This document shows positions 23,991 to 33,178 of a DNA stretch of 36,472 nt, one piece after another. Source of the DNA: Candidatus Parachristensenella avicola (lineage in GTDB: Bacteria; Bacillota; Clostridia; Christensenellales; UMGS416). The position numbers and the translations under genes are program-made. Location of the stretch: positions 1-36,472 of the forward strand of contig CAJFUN010000051.1 of the NCBI GenBank assembly GCA_904420205.1, given 5' to 3'. The number at the start of each line of letters is the position of its first letter. The stretch's first letter is position 1. Under the pieces are notes generated by a model that worked only from the letters and a program-made list of their open reading frames with translations, was not told the DNA's origin and ran no database searches.

Positions 23991-24692
23991 ATGGCATATA
24001 TCGAGCTAAATGATGTGAAAAAGTTCTACAAAATGGGCGAAGTTACGATCACCGCCTTAGCGGGCATGTCCTTTTCGGTGGAAAAGGGGGAGTTTGTGGT
24101 GGTGGTTGGTCCCAGCGGCGCCGGAAAAACAACGGTGCTTAACATCCTCGGCGGCATGGATACCGCCGACGAAGGACAGATTCTGGTGGATGGGCAGGAT
24201 GTGACGCGGCTCAGCCATAAGGAAATGATCCTTTATCGCCGGCACAGCATCGGCTTTGTGTTCCAGTTCTACAATTTGATCCAGAACCTGACGGCGCTGG
24301 AAAACGTGGAGCTGGCCGGGCAGGTAAGCCCCCGCCCGGAGGATCCGAAAAAAACGCTGGAGGAGGTAGGCTTAGGCCACCGGCTGAATAATTTCCCTTC
24401 TCAACTTTCGGGAGGCGAGCAGCAGCGGGTAGCCATTGCCCGGGCGCTGGCGAAGAATCCTAAGCTGCTGCTTTGCGACGAACCTACCGGCGCATTGGAT
24501 TACCAGACGGGTAAGCAGATCCTTAAGCTCCTGCAGGATACCTGCAGGCAAAAGGGGATGACGGTGATCGTCATCACCCATAACTCCGCACTGTGCCCCA
24601 TGGCCGATCGGGTCATCCGTGTAAAAAACGCCCGGGTGGAGCGGATAGAGCTAAACGCCCATCCCATGCCGGTGGAGGAGATTGAATGGTAG
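23991..24692 (+). CDS. MacB/LolD-type ABC transporter ATPase
   Basis: A 233-residue ATPase of the type that works with FtsX-like permeases (type VII ABC systems: MacB, LolD, BceA). Walker A is GPSGAGKTT (about 40-48), the Q-loop [16 protein letters not shown] (about 91-106), the signature LSGGEQQR (about 140-147), Walker [13 protein letters not shown] (about 161-172) and the H-loop VITHN (about 194-198). All are intact. GGAGG lies before the ATG. The permease follows after 1 bp and a coiled-coil exoprotein after that, so the three genes probably form one mechanotransmission machine. No BceRS-type two-component system lies beside it. Confidence 0.9.
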   Translation: MAYIELNDVKKFYKMGEVTITALAGMSFSVEKGEFVVVVGPSGAGKTTVLNILGGMDTADEGQILVDGQDVTRLSHKEMILYRRHSIGFVFQFYNLIQNLTALENVELAGQVSPRPEDPKKTLEEVGLGHRLNNFPSQLSGGEQQRVAIARALAKNPKLLLCDEPTGALDYQTGKQILKLLQDTCRQKGMTVIVITHNSALCPMADRVIRVKNARVERIELNAHPMPVEEIEW

Positions 24693-24693
24693 C

Positions 24694-27243
24694 ATGACGA
24701 AACGCAGAAAAAACCTGTGGCTGACGGGGCTTTTTCGGGAGATACGGCGCAGTCCGGCGCGCTTTTTCTCCATAGCCGCCATTAGCTTTATCGCCGTGGC
24801 ATTCTTTGCAGGGGTGCGCGCGGCGGCGCCGGACATGAAGCTGACCGCGGATCAATACCTGGATGAGAGCCGCATGGCGGACCTTTCGATGCTGTCGGCT
24901 TCAGGCTTTACGGCCGAGGATGCGCGGGCGATTACCGACGTACAGGGCGTGGAATCCGTTATGGCCGGTATTTCGCAGGACGTGATGTTGGATTACGGCG
25001 AGTCCACGCAGGCCAATATCAAACTGCTCTCTATGCCGCTGAAAGTAGAAGGGGACCTTTGGACGGATAAGCCGGCGGCTTTGAACCTGGACCGATACGG
25101 CTATGATGATGAGGCCGATTGGCTGGGCCGTCCCACGGTGGTCCAAGGGCGCCTGCCTGAACAACGAGGCGAAATCGCCCTGGATAACCGGTTCGCCAGC
25201 GAACGGGGAATTGCGGTTGGGACGCGGGTAATATGCACCACCTCTTCCGGCAGCCGTGAGATGGTGGTTTCCGGCCTGGTGGATTCTCCCTACTATATTG
25301 GGCTTGACCGGGGCTCCAGCCGGGTGGGCGCGGGCTCCAGCCAGGGGTTCGCCTATACCATGGGCGACGATATTGCCTCGTTGGCCACGCGGATGCCGTT
25401 GGCCACGCTTTTAACCACCACCTACACGCAGCTGTGGGTTAAGGTGGAAGGCGCGGCGGAACTAAATGGTTTTGCTTCCGAATATGAGACCTATTTAGAG
25501 CCCGTTATGGAGCGGCTAGAGGCGCTGGGCGAGGAGCGGGCCGGAGAAGACGGCTGGTATGTGCTGGACCGCGGCGGATTTAGCGCTGATATTGAAAGCT
25601 ATCAGCAGGATGCCGACCGGGTTGCCGCCATCGGCGTAGCCTTTCCGATCATCTTTTTTGTGGTGGCGATCCTGGTTTCCCTGACGACCATGACCAGGAT
25701 GGTGGAGGAGCAGCGCACCCAGATGGGCACCTATAAGGCCCTGGGCTATGGCGTTGGATCCATTGCGGGCAAATACCTGGCCTATGCGGCGGGCGCTGCC
25801 GTGATTGGCGGCGTAGCAGGGCTGTTCCTGGGATTTTGGCTGTTTCCCACCATTATCGCCTCGGTATACGGCATTATGTATACGCTGCCGGCTCTGCTGA
25901 CGCCCTTTCATCACGACCTGGCGTTCCAATCCATGGCGGCAGTGCTGCTATGTGTAGTGGGAGGCACCTGGGCAGCCTGCGGCACGGCGATGCATGCCGA
26001 GCCGGCAGTGCTGATGCGGCCTAAAGCGCCGCCTATGGGCAAGCGAGTGCTGCTGGAGCGGGTTACCCCGCTGTGGAAGCGGCTGAGCTTCCATGGCAAG
26101 GTGACGGCCCGCAACCTTTTCCGGTATAAAAAGCGCTTTTTTATGAGCGTACTGGGAATTGCCGGAAGCTGTGCGCTGATCATGACGGGCTTTGGCCTGC
26201 GCGATTCCATCACGCTCTCGGTGGAAGGGCAGTTTGACGAAATATGGCACATGGACGCCATGATTAACCTCTCCAAGGGAATGGTGGAAGAAGACTTTAA
26301 CGACATGTGCGGTCAGCTGATTACCCAGGAACGCTTCAGCCAGTGGGTGACCGGCTATCAGCAGCTTAGCGATGTGGAGAACCCATCGCGGGCAGACTTG
26401 AAGCCGGTAAAGGATTGCTATGTGATGGCGGTGGGCCGCGGCCAGGAGGACGCTTTCTACGAGATGGTGGAGCTGACCGCGCCCGGCGGCGCGCGCTTAA
26501 GCATGGACGATTCGGGCGTGGTGATTACAGAAAAGCTGGCGCGGTTAGCCGGGATCAGCGTGGGCGATGAAATTACCTTTACCCTTTCGGGGAAAACCTG
26601 TCAGGCTCCGGTAACGGGTATTGTGCGTAACTATGTCTATCATTATATCTACCTTACGCAGGATGCGTTTGAAAAGCTTAGCGGCGAGACGATGCCCTTT
26701 TCCGTCGTCTATGCTTCGCTTCAGGATAATACCGAAGAGGGCCGCGAGCAGGTGGCGACAGCCCTTTATGCAAACCCGCGCATTGCGGCGGTGACCTTCC
26801 TCTCCGATATGCGCGACCAGGTAGCCGATAGCCTGGCCTCCATTGATTCGGTGGTGATTGTGCTGGTGGTATCCTCGGCCGCCCTGGCCTTTGTGGTGCT
26901 GTATAATCTCACCAATATCAACATTGCCGAACGCTCTCGCGAGCTGGCGACGTTACGCGTACTGGGCTTTAACGATCAGGAGATGTATAGCTATATCTTC
27001 CGGGAGAACTACCTGATTACCGCTATCGGGATCGTAGTAGGCCTTGGTTTGGGCGCCGTGCTTCATTCCTTCGTCATCACCACCTGCGAAATTGATATCA
27101 TGATGTTCGTCAAGCGGGCGGCGCCTATCAGCTGCCTATACTCGGCGGCGATAACCGCCATATTCTCCGTGCTGGTGAATGCCGCCATGCGCCGGAAGAT
27201 CCGTTCCATCGATATGGTGGAATCCTTAAAGAGCATAGAATAG
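24694..27243 (+). CDS. FtsX-like ABC permease with two MacB/FtsX modules
   Basis: An 849-residue permease. The first module has a membrane helix near 23-43, a large outside domain (about 50-300) and three more helices (about 305-430). The second module repeats this with a helix near 477-500, another outside domain (about 505-705) and three helices (about 715-840). This double arrangement is typical of large FtsX-like permeases that act with MacB-type ATPases. An upstream in-frame TTG at 24682 overlaps the ATPase gene and lies only 3 nt from GGAGG; the ATG at 24694 is about 15 nt away, so the exact start is uncertain. The partner exoprotein starts 9 bp after the stop. Confidence 0.85.
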   Translation: MTKRRKNLWLTGLFREIRRSPARFFSIAAISFIAVAFFAGVRAAAPDMKLTADQYLDESRMADLSMLSASGFTAEDARAITDVQGVESVMAGISQDVMLDYGESTQANIKLLSMPLKVEGDLWTDKPAALNLDRYGYDDEADWLGRPTVVQGRLPEQRGEIALDNRFASERGIAVGTRVICTTSSGSREMVVSGLVDSPYYIGLDRGSSRVGAGSSQGFAYTMGDDIASLATRMPLATLLTTTYTQLWVKVEGAAELNGFASEYETYLEPVMERLEALGEERAGEDGWYVLDRGGFSADIESYQQDADRVAAIGVAFPIIFFVVAILVSLTTMTRMVEEQRTQMGTYKALGYGVGSIAGKYLAYAAGAAVIGGVAGLFLGFWLFPTIIASVYGIMYTLPALLTPFHHDLAFQSMAAVLLCVVGGTWAACGTAMHAEPAVLMRPKAPPMGKRVLLERVTPLWKRLSFHGKVTARNLFRYKKRFFMSVLGIAGSCALIMTGFGLRDSITLSVEGQFDEIWHMDAMINLSKGMVEEDFNDMCGQLITQERFSQWVTGYQQLSDVENPSRADLKPVKDCYVMAVGRGQEDAFYEMVELTAPGGARLSMDDSGVVITEKLARLAGISVGDEITFTLSGKTCQAPVTGIVRNYVYHYIYLTQDAFEKLSGETMPFSVVYASLQDNTEEGREQVATALYANPRIAAVTFLSDMRDQVADSLASIDSVVIVLVVSSAALAFVVLYNLTNINIAERSRELATLRVLGFNDQEMYSYIFRENYLITAIGIVVGLGLGAVLHSFVITTCEIDIMMFVKRAAPISCLYSAAITAIFSVLVNAAMRRKIRSIDMVESLKSIE

Positions 27244-27252
27244 GAGACCAAA

Positions 27253-29079
27253 ATGAAACAATACCGTTTGCGGCGGCTGGCCGGCGGCGTGCTGGCGGCG
27301 CTGATGTGCTTGACGCCAGCGGGCGCATTGGCCCAGCAGGAGGCGGCCGGCCATGCGCATAAGCAAGAAACCGTGTATGGCGAACTCAACGCCGACGGCA
27401 GCCTGAAGGGTACTACAGTCAGCGTATATCTTTCAAACCCCGAAGGGCTGGAAACAATAGAGGATGTAACAAACTTGGAGTCGCTGGAAACGTTGGCGGG
27501 CGAGCTTCCGCCCAACGTGGAGGCCGGCAAGATCACCTGGAATGCCCGAGGCGAGGATGTGCTCTACCAAGGCGTGAGCCAGCAAAAGATGCCGGTGGAT
27601 ATTGCCATTGAATATGAGCTGGACGGTAGGGCCGTGGAGCCGGAAGACCTGGTCGGTCAATCCGGCCACCTGGTGATGCGCTTTAGCTATACCAACCATG
27701 CACAGCAGACGGTGAACATTGGAGAAGAGCCGGCCACGATCTATACGCCTTTTACCGTGGCCACTGTGATTACGCTGCCCCAGACCCATTTTACCTCGGT
27801 CAAAACCGATGCGGACCGGGCGATCACCCAGGGAGACGCCACGATGGTACTGGATCTGGCATTCCCCGGGTTGGCGGAAAGCCTGAATCGGGACCCGGAG
27901 GAGATCGGTGGGGGCACGATGACGCTGGAGGCGGATGTAACCGACTTCACCCTGCAGGAAATCACCTTCCTTGTGACGCCTAAGCTTATTGAGGAAAGCG
28001 ACCTTTCAGCCTTAGAGAGCCTGGACGATCTTAAAGCGGGACTGGAGGAAACGGACGAGGGAGGCGAAGCGCTCAGCGAGGGCGCGGGCAGCCTTCGGGA
28101 CGGAGCCTATAGCCTTGCCCGGGGGGTGGATCGCTATGCGGAAGGCGTAACCCAGCTGGCGGAGGGCTTGAGCCAGCTGGCCGACCGTGCGCCGCAGCTG
28201 GCCGATGGAGGACGCCAATTGGCCGACGGCCTGGAGCAGGTGAAGGAGCAAACCGATGAAATGGGGCTAACCGGACCGGACGGGCTGCTGGACAATCTCC
28301 TTTCAAACCAGGAAGCGCTCAATCAGGTGCTGGAGCAAATCGCGCAGATGGTGGACGACGCCAACGAAACCATCGCCCAGCTGGATGCAGGAATCGCGGC
28401 CATGGAAGCGGCTGCGGAAAGCCTGGAAGCAGCTGGCGCGCCGCAAGAGCAGATTGACGCGCTGCGCCAACAGATCAGCCAAATGAAGCGTTTGCGTGAC
28501 GAAGCGGTCGCGCAGCGGGACGCGCTCAGCGAGCTGCTGAAAAAGCTGCAGGATCAGCTGCCGCAGCTTGAAGGCGCATCGGAGAAGCTGGAGGAGATGG
28601 TTACCGGCCTAGAGGCGCTGTTAACAGGCGCACGCCAGCTCAGCGACGGGCTAAATGCCCTGGAGAGCCAGGCGGGACAGCTGAAAAGCGGCGGCGCGCA
28701 GCTGACGGAAGGGGTCGGCGAGCTTTCGACGGGCGCGTGGAGCCTTGCGCGGGCAGCCGGCCAGCTTTCCGGCGCCCTGGATACCTTTAATGAGGAGGCC
28801 ATTGATCGCCTGGCCGGCGATACGGCATCGGAAATTGACGACTTTCAAGCCCGCAAGGATGCGTTGCTGAAAGCTTCCGAGTCCTATACAAGCTTTACCG
28901 GCCAACCGGAGGATATGACATGCGAAGTCAACTTTATCCTGCGAACGCCTCTTCAGCAGTCGGAGGCCATCCCCGAACCTGAGCCTGAACCTGAGGAGGA
29001 GGTATCCGCACAGCCGCAAGAGCTGAACGGCTGGCAGCGGTTCTGGCAATGGCTGACGGGCCTTTTTGGCGGAGAATAG
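27253..29079 (+). CDS. secreted coiled-coil protein partnered with the ABC permease
   Basis: A 608-residue exported protein. A signal peptide (Arg-rich start, hydrophobic 10-22, ALA-QQ cleavage near 27) is followed by a beta-rich region (about 38-240). Next is a long helical stretch (about 245-545) with repeated L-A-x-G and QLA-x-G heptads (for example VTQLAEGLSQLADRAPQLAD), like the coiled coils of YhgE/Pip-type proteins. After it comes an acidic Pro-Glu stretch and a Trp-rich tail, NGWQRFWQWLTGLFGG, likely an amphipathic helix lying on the membrane. There is no true C-terminal membrane helix. AGGAG lies 7 nt before the ATG. It probably couples the FtsX-type pump to the cell wall, but its substrate is unknown. 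Confidence 0.72.
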   Translation: MKQYRLRRLAGGVLAALMCLTPAGALAQQEAAGHAHKQETVYGELNADGSLKGTTVSVYLSNPEGLETIEDVTNLESLETLAGELPPNVEAGKITWNARGEDVLYQGVSQQKMPVDIAIEYELDGRAVEPEDLVGQSGHLVMRFSYTNHAQQTVNIGEEPATIYTPFTVATVITLPQTHFTSVKTDADRAITQGDATMVLDLAFPGLAESLNRDPEEIGGGTMTLEADVTDFTLQEITFLVTPKLIEESDLSALESLDDLKAGLEETDEGGEALSEGAGSLRDGAYSLARGVDRYAEGVTQLAEGLSQLADRAPQLADGGRQLADGLEQVKEQTDEMGLTGPDGLLDNLLSNQEALNQVLEQIAQMVDDANETIAQLDAGIAAMEAAAESLEAAGAPQEQIDALRQQISQMKRLRDEAVAQRDALSELLKKLQDQLPQLEGASEKLEEMVTGLEALLTGARQLSDGLNALESQAGQLKSGGAQLTEGVGELSTGAWSLARAAGQLSGALDTFNEEAIDRLAGDTASEIDDFQARKDALLKASESYTSFTGQPEDMTCEVNFILRTPLQQSEAIPEPEPEPEEEVSAQPQELNGWQRFWQWLTGLFGGE

Positions 29080-29090
29080 AAGTATTTGCC

Positions 29091-29132
29091 GGCCGGCAGG
29101 CGTCCAAGCATGGAACGCTGCCGGCCTCTTTT
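29091..29132 (+). terminator. intrinsic terminator after the coiled-coil gene
   Basis: Arms 29091-29103 and 29114-29125 pair over about 12 bp with one bulged G and a 10-nt loop. CTCTTTT follows. It begins 11 bp past the stop codon of the three-gene ABC operon. Confidence 0.8.
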
Positions 29133-29133
29133 A

Positions 29134-29163
29134 TTCACAAAAAAAATATGGTACACTTATAAC
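29134..29163 (+). promoter_or_regulatory. promoter of the sigma-like/CapA operon
   Basis: TTCACA (29134-29139) is followed after 18 bp, mostly A-tract, by TATAAC (29158-29163). The leader of about 50 nt includes a run of seven G (29187-29193) that could pair with downstream C-runs. AAAGGA lies before the ATG at 29219. Confidence 0.55.
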
Positions 29164-29218
29164 TTAAGAATCCAGTTTTATATGTTGGGGGGGTATTTCC
29201 GCCCCGGGAAAGGATATC

Positions 29219-30997
29219 ATGACGAGGCAGAATGCGAAGGATGAAGGCTCCCATCCCCTGAAAAGGGAGGATGCCTACCGGGCACTATATACGCGGTCGG
29301 TGTATGACGCGTATTATCTGGCCCAGGGGCTTTTAGGGGGGCGTTCAAGGTCGCTGGAAGCTGTAGAGGAAGCCTTCCGCCGGGTGAAGACAAAACTTGC
29401 GGGCCTTTCGGAGGCGGAGCAGGACAACCTTTTGCTGCAGCAGGTGGTGGACGTATGCCGTTCCCGAGCGGACAACGCCTTTTTGCAGGATGAAAGCGGA
29501 GCGGATTACATTGCGCTGATGTCCATGCCCATGCGCGCCCGGCAAGTATTGATGCTGGCCGATATGCTGCATCTGCCCGATGCCATCATTGCCCAGGTGA
29601 TGCACTCACGGAAAGACCGCGTAGCCCGCTCCCTTAAAGAGGCGCGGGCCGATCTGGTTCGCCGCGCAGCCACCGCGCTGGGCCCGCATGAAACGGTGGA
29701 ACAGATCATTGAGCGCAATGTGGAAGTGCTGACGCCCCAGATGGTGCAGGGATTGTGGACCCGCCTGGGCGGCCGGGCGGAACAGATGTCCGGCTGGTCC
29801 GCGCCGGATATGCGCGGCGCCGTACGAAAAAACTGGCCGCTGGCAGTGGCGCTGGCCGCCGCGCTGGCGGTGCTGATGGCCCTGGTCGTGATGCTGACCC
29901 GGGGCAGCCCGGCGCAGCCCGGTCAGAGCCAGGCTGCTACCGCAGCCCTGGAGGAAACTGCAGCGGCCCCCACGCGAACCCCAACCACGCTGACCGTTAC
30001 GCCCGCGTCCACGGAGCCTACCTACGAGGTGGTGCTGACTTTGGGCGGCGATACCGTGCTGGGCGGCCTACCTGACCGCGACCACCGGGACGACAGTTTC
30101 GCCGCTGTGACGGGCAATGAGTCGACGTATCCCTTTGCCGGCTTGCTGCCCATCCTATCCCGGGACGATTTGACCATCCTAAACTTGGAATGCGCCTTGA
30201 CCGACCGCTCCGTCGCCCAGGAGGATCAAGACTATCCCTTTAAAGGGCGGCCCGACGCAGCCAATATGCTGGTCGCCGGTTCTGTGGAGGCCGTTACTTT
30301 GGAAAATAGCCACAGCATGGATTACGGGGAAAGGGGCTATGAGGATACCAAGGAAGCGCTGGAAACCGCAGGTATCCAGTGGGCAGATGGGGAAAATTTG
30401 CTCTGCTATGATACGGAACAAGGGATTCGCATCGGCATAGCCGCCCTAAAGGATCCTATCACCACCGAAAATTTGGCGGATGCTATAGAAGAGCTGAAGC
30501 GGCAGGGCGCCAAATTCATTGTACTATCGCTGCATTGGGGTGAAGAGCTGGCCGAAACGCCTTCCCAGGAACAGCAGGAATTGGCCCGCAAAGCCATTGA
30601 CCTGGGGGCGGACGTCATTATGGGCCACCATGCCCATGTGGTGCAGACGATGGAGGTCTATCAGAACCGCCCGATCTTCTACAGCCTGGGCAACGTGGTA
30701 TATGGCGGGAGCACCAATCCCACAGACTGGGATATTGCGCTGGCCCGGATTATCCTGGAATGCCAGCAGGGCGAAGTCGTAAAGGTAAAATGGATGGCCA
30801 TCCCGGGCTCGGTGTCTGGCGAGGGCGAGGAAAACAACTACCAGCCACAGGTATATGCGCCGGGCACAGCCGACGCAATTCGGGTTTATGGCAAGCTGGG
30901 GATGAGCCATACGCAGCTTGCCGGATGGAAACGGCTATATGACGAGCTTTGGCCCAGCGAGGACGGGACACAAACGACTGCGGCACAAGCTGAATAG
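29219..30997 (+). CDS. sigma-70-like domain fused through one membrane helix to a CapA domain
   Basis: A 592-residue fusion. Residues about 18-85 resemble sigma region 2 and about 98-150 region 4 (IALMSMPMRARQVLMLADML, then LPDAIIAQVMHSRKDRVARS, an HTH). One membrane helix (about 205-227) follows, then a Thr/Ala/Pro linker (230-268). The outer part (270-560) is a CapA/PGA_cap metallophosphoesterase-like domain: GGDTVLGG (Asp278), NLECALTD (322-329), ENSHSMDYG (362-370, where many relatives have NNH), SLHWGEE (437-443), MGHHAHVVQ (468-476) and FYSLGN (487-492). So a DNA-binding-like part would be inside and an enzyme-like part outside. The family is linked to polyglutamate or wall polymers. 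It is first in an operon with a phosphohexomutase. The fusion is real reading frame; its signalling role is inference. Confidence 0.75.
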   Translation: MTRQNAKDEGSHPLKREDAYRALYTRSVYDAYYLAQGLLGGRSRSLEAVEEAFRRVKTKLAGLSEAEQDNLLLQQVVDVCRSRADNAFLQDESGADYIALMSMPMRARQVLMLADMLHLPDAIIAQVMHSRKDRVARSLKEARADLVRRAATALGPHETVEQIIERNVEVLTPQMVQGLWTRLGGRAEQMSGWSAPDMRGAVRKNWPLAVALAAALAVLMALVVMLTRGSPAQPGQSQAATAALEETAAAPTRTPTTLTVTPASTEPTYEVVLTLGGDTVLGGLPDRDHRDDSFAAVTGNESTYPFAGLLPILSRDDLTILNLECALTDRSVAQEDQDYPFKGRPDAANMLVAGSVEAVTLENSHSMDYGERGYEDTKEALETAGIQWADGENLLCYDTEQGIRIGIAALKDPITTENLADAIEELKRQGAKFIVLSLHWGEELAETPSQEQQELARKAIDLGADVIMGHHAHVVQTMEVYQNRPIFYSLGNVVYGGSTNPTDWDIALARIILECQQGEVVKVKWMAIPGSVSGEGEENNYQPQVYAPGTADAIRVYGKLGMSHTQLAGWKRLYDELWPSEDGTQTTAAQAE

Positions 30998-31013
30998 AAA
31001 GGAGCAATCGGGC

Positions 31014-32432
31014 ATGAGCAAGATCCACTTTGGCACAGGCGGATGGCGGGCAATCATCGGGGACGACTTTACCAAGGCCAACGTCCAGCGCATGAGCTAT
31101 GCGCTGGCTCAAAAGATGAAAGATGAAAAGGTGGAGGGCCGGGGCTTCTGCATCGGGTTTGACCGGCGCTTCCTCTCCCGGCAGTCAGCCATGTGGGCGG
31201 CTGAGGTGATGGCGGCCGAGGGGATTGTCTGCAGCATTATCACCCGAGAGGCGCCTACGCCGCTCATTATGTACACCGTAAAAAATTATGGTATGGATTA
31301 CGGCATGGCTGTCACGGCCAGCCACAATCCCTATACCTATAACGGTATCAAAGTATTTATCAAAGGTGGGCGGGACGCCGATGAGGTGACCACCGGCGAT
31401 ATTGAGCGCTATATTGACGCGATCACCCTGGAAGAGATCCCCGCCATGGATTACCAAGAGGGCGTTCGCGCCGGCAAGATCCTTGAGATCAACCCGTTTA
31501 ATGAATACATTGACTCCATTATCAGCACCATCAACATGGATGCCATCCGCGCGCGGAATCTGCATGTGGTGCTGGATCCCATGTACGGCGTATCCAAGAC
31601 CAGCCTGTCGACGATCCTTCTGACGGCCCGGTGCGACGTTGACGTGATTCACGAGCGGCATGACACGCTCTTCGGCGGGCGGATGCCTGCGCCCAATGTG
31701 AACACATTGTCGGCGCTTCGCACCTTTGTGGTGGAGAATGCCTGCGATATCGGCCTAGCCACCGACGGCGACGCCGACCGTATCGGCGTCATCGACGATC
31801 AGGCCAACTTCCTGCACCCCAATGAAATCCTGGTGCTGCTCTACTATTATCTTGTGCGGTACAAGGGCTGGCGCGGACCGGCCGTGCGCAATATCGCCAC
31901 CACGCATCTGCTGGATAAGGTTGCGGAGAGCTATGGCGAAAAATGCTATGAGGTGCCGGTAGGCTTTAAGCATATATCGGCCAAGATGATCGAAACCAAC
32001 GCCGTCATCGGCGGCGAATCCTCTGGCGGGCTGACGGTGCGCGGCCATATTCAGGGCAAGGACGGCATCTATGCCGCGGCGCTTCTCGTGGAAATGCTGG
32101 CGGTTACGGGCCGCAAGTTGTCGGAAATTTATCAGGAAATCACGGACCAGTTCGGCTCCTTTGAGATGGCCGAGCGGGATTACCGCTTTACCCAGCAGCG
32201 GAAGGAACAGATTAATGACCTCTTGATGGTACGCAGGGAGCTGCCCGCCTTCTCCATCGAGGTGGATCATGTCAGCTACCTGGACGGCTGCAAGGTGTAC
32301 TTTAAAAACGGCGGCTGGATCATCTGCCGCTTTTCGGGGACCGAGCCGCTCATCCGTATCTTCTGTGAGATGAGTACGCTGGATGAGGCTAATCGCATCG
32401 CCGATGAGATGAAGGCCTTTTTAGCGCTGTGA
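31014..32432 (+). CDS. alpha-D-phosphohexomutase (phosphoglucomutase/phosphomannomutase)
   Basis: A 472-residue cytoplasmic enzyme that interconverts 1- and 6-phosphohexoses. The four family landmarks are intact: the phosphoserine loop TASHNP (101-106, Ser103), the metal loop DGDADR (251-256), the sugar-binding loop GGESSGG (333-339) and the phosphate-binding loop RFSGTEPL (439-446). The N-terminal FGTGGWRAIIGD is also typical. I use the ATG at 31014 with AAAGGAG upstream, not the longer frame from 30918 inside the CapA gene. It lies 16 bp after that gene and touches the sirtuin gene. It likely supplies sugar phosphates for glycogen or wall polymers; Glc versus Man preference cannot be told. 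Confidence 0.92.
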   Translation: MSKIHFGTGGWRAIIGDDFTKANVQRMSYALAQKMKDEKVEGRGFCIGFDRRFLSRQSAMWAAEVMAAEGIVCSIITREAPTPLIMYTVKNYGMDYGMAVTASHNPYTYNGIKVFIKGGRDADEVTTGDIERYIDAITLEEIPAMDYQEGVRAGKILEINPFNEYIDSIISTINMDAIRARNLHVVLDPMYGVSKTSLSTILLTARCDVDVIHERHDTLFGGRMPAPNVNTLSALRTFVVENACDIGLATDGDADRIGVIDDQANFLHPNEILVLLYYYLVRYKGWRGPAVRNIATTHLLDKVAESYGEKCYEVPVGFKHISAKMIETNAVIGGESSGGLTVRGHIQGKDGIYAAALLVEMLAVTGRKLSEIYQEITDQFGSFEMAERDYRFTQQRKEQINDLLMVRRELPAFSIEVDHVSYLDGCKVYFKNGGWIICRFSGTEPLIRIFCEMSTLDEANRIADEMKAFLAL

Positions 32433-33178
32433 TGACGGCATTGCAGCAGGCTGCGCGTTGGATCGGCCAGGCGCGCCGCATGATATTTTTAGGCGGGGCC
32501 GGGGTTTCTACTTTGAGCGGCATCCCAGATTTCCGAAGCGCCGGCGGCATCAGCGAAGATTTTGAAACCATTCTGAGTCACGCCTATTTCATGGAACATC
32601 CGGCGGAATTTTACAGCTTTTACCGCAGAAGCATGGTGCACCCCGAGGCAAAGCCCAATTTGGTACATCGAACACTGGCTCAATGGGAGCGGGCGGGCCT
32701 GCTTCAGGCAGTGATCACCCAGAATATCGATGGGCTTCATCAAGCGGCCGGCAGCCGACGGGTGCTGGAGCTGCACGGCTCTGTCCTGCGCAACCACTGC
32801 ATGAACTGCGGCCGGGCCTATGGTGTGGAACAGGTGATGAAAGGCGGCAATCCGCCGCGCTGCGCCTGCGGCGGCATCGTGAAACCGGACGTGGTGCTGT
32901 ATGGCGAGCCGCTGGATCCGGATACCTGGCAGGCGGCGGAGGAGGCCGTAGCGGAAGCGGATCTCATGCTGGTAGCGGGCACAAGCTTGCGGGTTTATCC
33001 GGCGGCCGGCCTTCTGCAGCGGCTGCGCCGAGGCCGCCTTGTACTGATCAATCGGGAGCCGACAGCGATGGACCGCCTTTGCGACGGCGTCATCCACGGA
33101 GAATTACAGGACGCCTTTGCCTACCTAGCCCAGGCAGTGGAAGGGGCGGATCATGGGGGAGAAAGAAATGAAACTTGA
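32432..33178 (+). CDS. sirtuin (Sir2/CobB-type NAD-dependent deacylase)
   Basis: A 248-residue sirtuin that removes acyl groups from lysines using NAD+. The Rossmann motif GAGVSTLSGIPDFR (22-35) is present, as are TQNID (96-100), catalytic His115 in ELHGS and GTSLRVYPAAG. The small domain has a zinc site with Cys123, Cys126, Cys144 and Cys146; the last pair is spaced by one residue (CAC) rather than two. VVLYGEPL follows. The ATG overlaps the phosphohexomutase stop by one base (TGATG) and no Shine-Dalgarno is seen, so translation is probably coupled; a GTG one codon upstream is possible. Its position suggests control of metabolic enzymes, but that is a guess. Confidence 0.9.
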   Translation: MTALQQAARWIGQARRMIFLGGAGVSTLSGIPDFRSAGGISEDFETILSHAYFMEHPAEFYSFYRRSMVHPEAKPNLVHRTLAQWERAGLLQAVITQNIDGLHQAAGSRRVLELHGSVLRNHCMNCGRAYGVEQVMKGGNPPRCACGGIVKPDVVLYGEPLDPDTWQAAEEAVAEADLMLVAGTSLRVYPAAGLLQRLRRGRLVLINREPTAMDRLCDGVIHGELQDAFAYLAQAVEGADHGGERNET

